From NCBI GenBank assembly GCA_002787095.1, contig PCVW01000057.1:1-39609 (forward strand): 39,609 bases of DNA, written 5' to 3'. A program made the translations under genes and the position numbers. This document shows, one piece after another, positions 35,278 to 39,609 of the stretch (within the stretch, counting starts at the first letter, position 1; each line of letters begins with the position of its first letter). The notes under the pieces are model-generated. The model made no database searches. It had not been told where the DNA came from and saw only the letters and a list, made by a program, of their open reading frames with translations. This DNA comes from Candidatus Omnitrophica bacterium CG11_big_fil_rev_8_21_14_0_20_64_10 (lineage in GTDB: Bacteria; Omnitrophota; Gorgyraeia; 1-14-0-20-64-10).

Positions 35278-35310
35278 GAGAGGATTCTAGCATTATAATG
35301 GGCGGCGGCG

Positions 35311-36150
35311 ATGGAACCGAAGAGACCCCCGTCCGAGACCCCGTTCACCTGCCCCCTCTGCGGCGGCGCCGCCGGCCGGCTCCTGTTCCGTTACGACCGG
35401 CCGCCGGCCGGGGAGACCTTCTTCCGGGGAATCTCCGACGGCCCTTACGAGCGGCTGATCCTGCGCTGCAGCGCCTGCGGCCACTGCATCAACCGCCACC
35501 GGTTCGATCTGTCCCGCTTCTACGAAGGGGACTATGTGGCCGGCACCTATGCCGATCCGGCGGGGATGGTGGCCCGCTATCGGAAGATCCTGTCCCTTCC
35601 CCCCGAGCAGTCGGACAACAGCCAGCGGGTGCAGGCGATCACGGCCTTTTGGGGGAAGCGCCCGCCCGGAACGGCGCTGGATGTCGGATCGGGTCTGGCG
35701 GTCTTCCCGGCCCGAATGCGGGAGGCCGGCTGGGCCGTGACCGCGCTGGACCCCGACCCGGCAGCGGCCGAACATGCCCGAAAAGAAGCGGGAGTCGAGG
35801 CGGTCGCTGGGGACTGGATGGCCGTCCGGGGAATCGGCCGATTCGACCTGATCACCTTCAACAAGGTGCTCGAGCACGTGGCGGACCCGGTGGCGATGCT
35901 GGCCCGGGCGGCCGGACATTTGAATCCGGAGGGGGTCGTCTATGTGGAACTTCCGGACGCCGAGGGAGCGGCCCCGGACGGTCCGGGGCGGGAGGAATTC
36001 TTCATTGAGCACCACCACATCTTCAGTCCCCGGTCGATCCGCTTGCTCGGGGAGCGGGCCGGTTTCACGGTCCGGTCGGTCGCTCAGGTCCGGGAACCGA
36101 GCGGAAAATACACCCTGCGATCCTTCCTCACCCAGCCCAAGAGGTCCTGA
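35311..36150 (+). CDS. SAM-dependent methyltransferase with N-terminal zinc-ribbon
   Basis: FTCPLCGGAAGRLL...RCSACGHC (two Cys pairs), then ALDVGSGLAVFPARMREAGWAVTALDPDP...FDLITFNKVLEHVADPVAMLARAAGHLNPEGVVYVELPD. Confidence 0.85.
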   Translation: MEPKRPPSETPFTCPLCGGAAGRLLFRYDRPPAGETFFRGISDGPYERLILRCSACGHCINRHRFDLSRFYEGDYVAGTYADPAGMVARYRKILSLPPEQSDNSQRVQAITAFWGKRPPGTALDVGSGLAVFPARMREAGWAVTALDPDPAAAEHARKEAGVEAVAGDWMAVRGIGRFDLITFNKVLEHVADPVAMLARAAGHLNPEGVVYVELPDAEGAAPDGPGREEFFIEHHHIFSPRSIRLLGERAGFTVRSVAQVREPSGKYTLRSFLTQPKRS

Positions 36151-36394
36151 GCAACCCTTCTTTCTTCCGGCGGGAAAGCCGCTTGAGCCCCGCCTCCTGC
36201 CGCAGGGCCGATCCTCGGCCAACGCACCGCTTTCGATAGACCAGCCGGACCGGACGCCGGGCCCGGGTGCAGGCGCTCCCCCGCCCCGCGTTATGCTCCC
36301 GCAGCCGCCGGTCCAAGTCGGTGGTGACGCCGCTGTAGAGGGCCCCGTCGGCGCAGCGCACCATGTAAAGATGCCAGACCCGGGAAGCGGCCAA
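36128..36394 (-). CDS. GIY-YIG nuclease superfamily protein (UPF0213-like), TTG start
   Basis: 88 aa: WHLYMVRCADGALYSGVTTDLDRRLREHNAGRGSACTRARRPVRLVYRKRC. Confidence 0.88.
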   Translation of the reverse strand: MAASRVWHLYMVRCADGALYSGVTTDLDRRLREHNAGRGSACTRARRPVRLVYRKRCVGRGSALRQEAGLKRLSRRKKEGLLRTSWAG

Positions 36395-36402
36395 GCGGAG
36401 GA

Positions 36403-36756
36403 TTAACCCTTCGCCGGGGCCCCTTCGGCCCGGTACAGCAGCACCTCCGCCTTCTCGAGCGTCACCAGACCGTCCCGGATCATCCCTTCCAGCTTGGGGA
36501 GGAACTCCCGGATCCGTTCTTCGCTGTCGACGATCTCGATCACGACCGGCAGATCCTCCGAGAGCCGGAGCAGCTTCACCGTGTGCAGGCGGCTCTTGGC
36601 TCCGAAGCCGAGGAACCCCTTCAGGCAGGTGGCGCCGGCCAGCCCCTCCTTCCGGGCCAGTTGGACGATCGCCTCATGCAGCGGCTGCCCCCGCCACTTG
36701 TCCTGCTCTCCGATGAAAACCCGAAGCAGCTTCCCTTCCCGCGGAACCGTCACCAT
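36403..36756 (-). CDS. DUF190 domain protein
   Basis: 117 aa: LLRVFIGEQDKWRGQPLHEAIVQLARKEGLAGATCLKGFLGFGAKSRLHTVKLLRLSEDLPVVIEIVDSEERIREFLPKLEGMI. SD ggaggtgaagg. Confidence 0.92.
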   Translation of the reverse strand: MVTVPREGKLLRVFIGEQDKWRGQPLHEAIVQLARKEGLAGATCLKGFLGFGAKSRLHTVKLLRLSEDLPVVIEIVDSEERIREFLPKLEGMIRDGLVTLEKAEVLLYRAEGAPAKG

Positions 36757-36772
36757 CCTTCACCTCCTTCGT

Positions 36773-37159
36773 TCAAAGCAGTGTCGCGGCGGCATGCCCG
36801 ATCCAGAGGGCCGCCAGCCCCAGACAAACGCTCCCGACCAGATTCACCGCCGCCAGCCACCCCTGCCCCCCCTGGATCAGCCGCCAGCTTTCATAAATGA
36901 GGGTCGAGAAGGTGGTGAAGGCCCCAAGCATCCCCACCATCAGGAAGAGCCGGGCCTCCGGCTTGAGCAGGAACTTCTGGTCGATCAGGGTCGCGAGGAA
37001 GCCGATCACCAGGCACCCCAGGGTGTTGACCGCCAGCGTCCCCGTCGGAAAACCGGTCCCCAGCCACCGGTAGACCCCTTCACTCACCAGATAGCGGCCG
37101 GCCGTCCCCACCATCCCGCCGGCCAGCAGCATCAGCCACTTCTGCATCCGATCCCCCAT
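36773..37159 (-). CDS. crcB: Fluoride channel CrcB/FluC
   Basis: 128 aa: GGMVGTAGRYLVSEGVYRWLGTGFPTGTLAVNTLGCLVIGFLATL...LFLMVGMLGAFTTFSTLIYESWRLI. Confidence 0.93.
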   Translation of the reverse strand: MGDRMQKWLMLLAGGMVGTAGRYLVSEGVYRWLGTGFPTGTLAVNTLGCLVIGFLATLIDQKFLLKPEARLFLMVGMLGAFTTFSTLIYESWRLIQGGQGWLAAVNLVGSVCLGLAALWIGHAAATLL

Positions 37160-37206
37160 GGTCTGAGAAAAAAGAGCGACCCCAATAGTCTACACCGGGT
37201 ACCCTC

Positions 37207-37235
37207 TTGACCATTTTTCATTTTAGGATTAATGT
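37207..37235 (+). promoter_or_regulatory. Candidate promoter for a leaderless transcript
   Basis: TTGACC (37207-37212), N17, TAATGT (37230-37235); ATG at 37243 after a 7-nt gap. Confidence 0.5.
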
Positions 37236-37242
37236 CGTTGGC

Positions 37243-37695
37243 ATGATCCGGAAATTGCTCGCCAAGCTCACGGGAAGCAGCGGCGCCAAGAAGAAAAGGG
37301 CCGCTAAGAAGGCCAAGCCCGCCCGCAAGAAACCGGCGGCCCGCAAGAAAAAACCGGCCGCCCGGAAAAAAGCCGCCCCGAAACGGAAACCCGCCGCCAA
37401 GAAGAAAGGGACCCCCTCCGACACCCTTGCGGAGAACGAGATCGGCGAGGTGGTCGCCTTCTTCCGGGTCCCGGTCGTCGCGGTGATCCGTATCAAGCAG
37501 GGAAAACTGGCGGTCGGGGACCGGATCTGGATCAAGGGGCACACGACCGACATCAAGCAGACGATCACCTCGATGCAGATTGACCATCAGCCGGTCCGGG
37601 AGATCAAGCGGGGGGACGAGGCGGGGATCAAGAGCTCCTCCCGGTCCCGGCGGGGCGACCGGGTCTATCTGATCAGCGCCGCCGGGGCGGCCTAA
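37243..37695 (+). CDS. EF-Tu domain-2-like beta-barrel protein with Lys/Ala/Pro-rich N-terminal tail
   Basis: MIRKLLAKLTGSSGAKKKRAAKKAKPARKKPAARKKKPAARKKAAPKRKPAAKKKG then EIGEVVAFFRVPVVAVIRIKQGKLAVGDRIWIKGHTTDIKQTITSMQIDHQPVREIKRGDEAGIKSSSRSRRGDRVYLI. Confidence 0.8.
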   Translation: MIRKLLAKLTGSSGAKKKRAAKKAKPARKKPAARKKKPAARKKAAPKRKPAAKKKGTPSDTLAENEIGEVVAFFRVPVVAVIRIKQGKLAVGDRIWIKGHTTDIKQTITSMQIDHQPVREIKRGDEAGIKSSSRSRRGDRVYLISAAGAA

Positions 37696-37702
37696 GTTAA
37701 AC

Positions 37703-39520
37703 TCAGTCCTTCCGGGCCCGCTTTCGGGCCACCGGATCCAACAGCTTCTTCCGCAGCCGGATGTTCTTCGGCGTCGCTTCCACCAGTTCATCCGATCCGA
37801 TGTATTCCAGCGCCAGCTCCAGCGTCAGCTCCTTCGGAGGGGTCAGGACGACCGCGATGTCGGAGGTGGCTGAGCGGATATTGGTCAGCTTCTTCGCCTT
37901 GACCGGGGAGATCTCCATGTCCTCCCCCCGGGCGTTCTCCCCGATGATCATCCCATGGTAGACCGGCACCCCCGGCCCGATGAACAGTTCCCCCCGCAGC
38001 TGGCAGTTGCTCAGCGCGTAGGCCGTGGAGACCCCGTCCTCGAAAGCGATCAGGGAGCCGTGCCCGGCCCGGTCGAATCCCCCCGCCTCCACCGGACGGT
38101 AGGCGTCGAACAGGTGATGCACCTGCGCGGTCCCCCGGCACTTGGTCATGAGCGCGCTCTTGAGTCCCATCACGCCGCGGGTGGCGATCTGGTACTCGAA
38201 GTGAATCTCCCCGGTGGGGGTGTCCATCATCTGGGTGAGCGTTCCCCGGCGGCTCCCCACCTCCTCGATCACGACCCCCCGGTGCTCGCCCGGCACATCG
38301 ATCGTCAACAGCTCGAACGGTTCCAGCGTGACCCCGTCCTTCTTCTGGAAGATCACCTCCGGCTGGGAGACCTGCAGCTCGAACCCTTCCCGGCGCAGCT
38401 GCTCGATCAGGATCGCCAGGTGCAGCTCCCCCCGCCCGGAGACCAGGAGGGTGTCGGGGCTGTCGGTGTCCTCCACCCGCAGGGAGACATTCGTCTGAAG
38501 CTCCTGCATCAACCGCTCCCGCAGCGCGCGGGAGGTCACATGCTTCCCCTCCCGGCCGGAGAAGGGGCTGGTGTTGACGCCGAAAGTCATCCGGATCGTC
38601 GGCTCGTCGATCTTGGGGACCGGCAGCGGCTTGGGATCGGCCGGATCGGCGATCGTGTCCCCGATCCCGACCGCTTCGAAGCCGGCGACCGCGACGATCT
38701 CCCCCGCGCGGGCCTCCTCCACTTCCTTTCGCTCCAGCCCCTCGTAGATCAAGAGCGCCATCACCTTCCCCTCGACCCGCTGGCCGTCCCGCCGGATCAA
38801 CACCGCCGAGCCCCCCTTGCGCAGGACGCCGGCGGAGATCTTACCGATCCCCATTCGCCCCTTGTAGGAGTCGTACAGAAGGGCCAGCACCAGCATCTGC
38901 AGGGGAGCGTCCGCCTGGACCTGCGGCGGGGGGATCTTCTCCAGGATCAGGTCCAGCAGCGGGGAGATCTCCCTGCCCGGCTGGTGCAGGTCGGTCGTCG
39001 CAGTCCCCCGGGCGGCTGAGGCGTAGACGATCGGGAAGTCCAGCTGCTGGTCGTTGGCATTCAACTCGCAGAAGAGGTCGAAGGTCTTGTTGACGACCTC
39101 CTCCGGCCGGGCGTCGGGCAGATCGATCTTGTTGACGACGACGATCGCCCGGTGCCCCAGTTCCAGCGCCTTGCGCAAGACGAAGCGGGTCTGCGGCATC
39201 GGGCCGTCCTTGGCGTCCACGACCAGCAGGACGCCATCCACCATCCGAAGGGTCCGTTCCACCTCCCCCCCGAAGTCGGCGTGGCCCGGGGTGTCCACGA
39301 TGTTGATCTTGGTCCCCTCGTAAAGGATGCTGGCGTTCTTGGCCCGGATCGTGATCCCCCGCTCCCGCTCCAAGTCCATCGAGTCCATGACGCGCTCCCC
39401 CATCTCCTCGATGTTCCGATGCACGCGGGTCTGGCGGAAAATCGCGTCCACGAGGGTCGTCTTGCCGTGATCGACATGGGCGATGATCGCGATGTTGCGG
39501 ATCGAGCCGGCCTGGGTCAT
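37703..39520 (-). CDS. typA: GTP-binding translation factor TypA/BipA
   Basis: [65 protein letters not shown]...[42 protein letters not shown]-terminal EDVSTAYAL-like and [27 protein letters not shown] motifs. Confidence 0.97.
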   Translation of the reverse strand: MTQAGSIRNIAIIAHVDHGKTTLVDAIFRQTRVHRNIEEMGERVMDSMDLERERGITIRAKNASILYEGTKINIVDTPGHADFGGEVERTLRMVDGVLLVVDAKDGPMPQTRFVLRKALELGHRAIVVVNKIDLPDARPEEVVNKTFDLFCELNANDQQLDFPIVYASAARGTATTDLHQPGREISPLLDLILEKIPPPQVQADAPLQMLVLALLYDSYKGRMGIGKISAGVLRKGGSAVLIRRDGQRVEGKVMALLIYEGLERKEVEEARAGEIVAVAGFEAVGIGDTIADPADPKPLPVPKIDEPTIRMTFGVNTSPFSGREGKHVTSRALRERLMQELQTNVSLRVEDTDSPDTLLVSGRGELHLAILIEQLRREGFELQVSQPEVIFQKKDGVTLEPFELLTIDVPGEHRGVVIEEVGSRRGTLTQMMDTPTGEIHFEYQIATRGVMGLKSALMTKCRGTAQVHHLFDAYRPVEAGGFDRAGHGSLIAFEDGVSTAYALSNCQLRGELFIGPGVPVYHGMIIGENARGEDMEISPVKAKKLTNIRSATSDIAVVLTPPKELTLELALEYIGSDELVEATPKNIRLRKKLLDPVARKRARKD

Positions 39521-39609
39521 CGGAAACGGAGCACCTGGACCGTCACGACGGAAAAGAAACAAACATTGATCACTGCGAAGACCCGGAAGATCGGGTCGGC
39601 CGAGGCCAG

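Noticed and set aside
33979-35298. 439-aa plus-strand ORF opposite the MBL/beta-CASP gene
   Set aside because: Antisense to a well-supported gene; composition typical of a GC shadow ORF.
37160-37250. Possible fluoride riboswitch upstream of crcB
   Set aside because: No GGNGAUGG...CCGCC...UGAU-type consensus visible on the minus strand.
1-39609. tRNA, rRNA or CRISPR arrays
   Set aside because: No T-loop-like GGTTCGAATCC signatures, rRNA-like blocks or regularly spaced direct repeats were seen on manual reading; tRNAscan-SE/CRISPRCasFinder not run.

Overview
This 39.6-kb window is GC-rich, gene-dense bacterial chromosome from an apparent diderm: it has an Omp85-type barrel, a PagL-like lipid A deacylase, an outer-membrane porin and a GT9 heptosyltransferase-like gene. 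I see about 38 supported CDSs and no rRNA, tRNA or CRISPR. Most genes are ordinary: uppP, dus, pfkB-type kinase, msrA, GGDEF-EAL, AhpC/TSA peroxiredoxin, mgtE, transketolase, CPA antiporter, MBL/RNA exonuclease-like, crcB, typA. The most notable content: (1) a ~348-aa LAGLIDADG intein splitting a SplB/PA0069-like radical SAM protein exactly at the third Cys of its CX3CX2C cluster motif, with a perfect 26-bp palindrome over the presumed promoter; (2) a divergent metal (probably Zn) uptake locus with two substrate-binding proteins, two permeases, one ATPase, an outer-membrane porin, a small His/Cys-rich secreted protein and a ribbon-helix-helix regulator with a Cys4-type tail, plus a TGACATG-N23-CATGTCA inverted repeat in the shared promoter; (3) a recurrent start-site architecture in which a TAnnnT-like box lies 6-7 nt before the start codon with no Shine-Dalgarno, suggesting frequent leaderless transcripts; (4) a GT9 gene frameshifted at a C8 tract (phase variation or assembly error); (5) a 163-bp MITE/REP-like element with 18-bp terminal inverted repeats; (6) a six-PKD secreted protein with a regularly spaced Cys pair per repeat; (7) an EF-Tu-domain-2-like barrel with a histone-H1-like Lys/Ala/Pro tail. 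All calls come from reading the supplied sequence and translations; no database searches were run.
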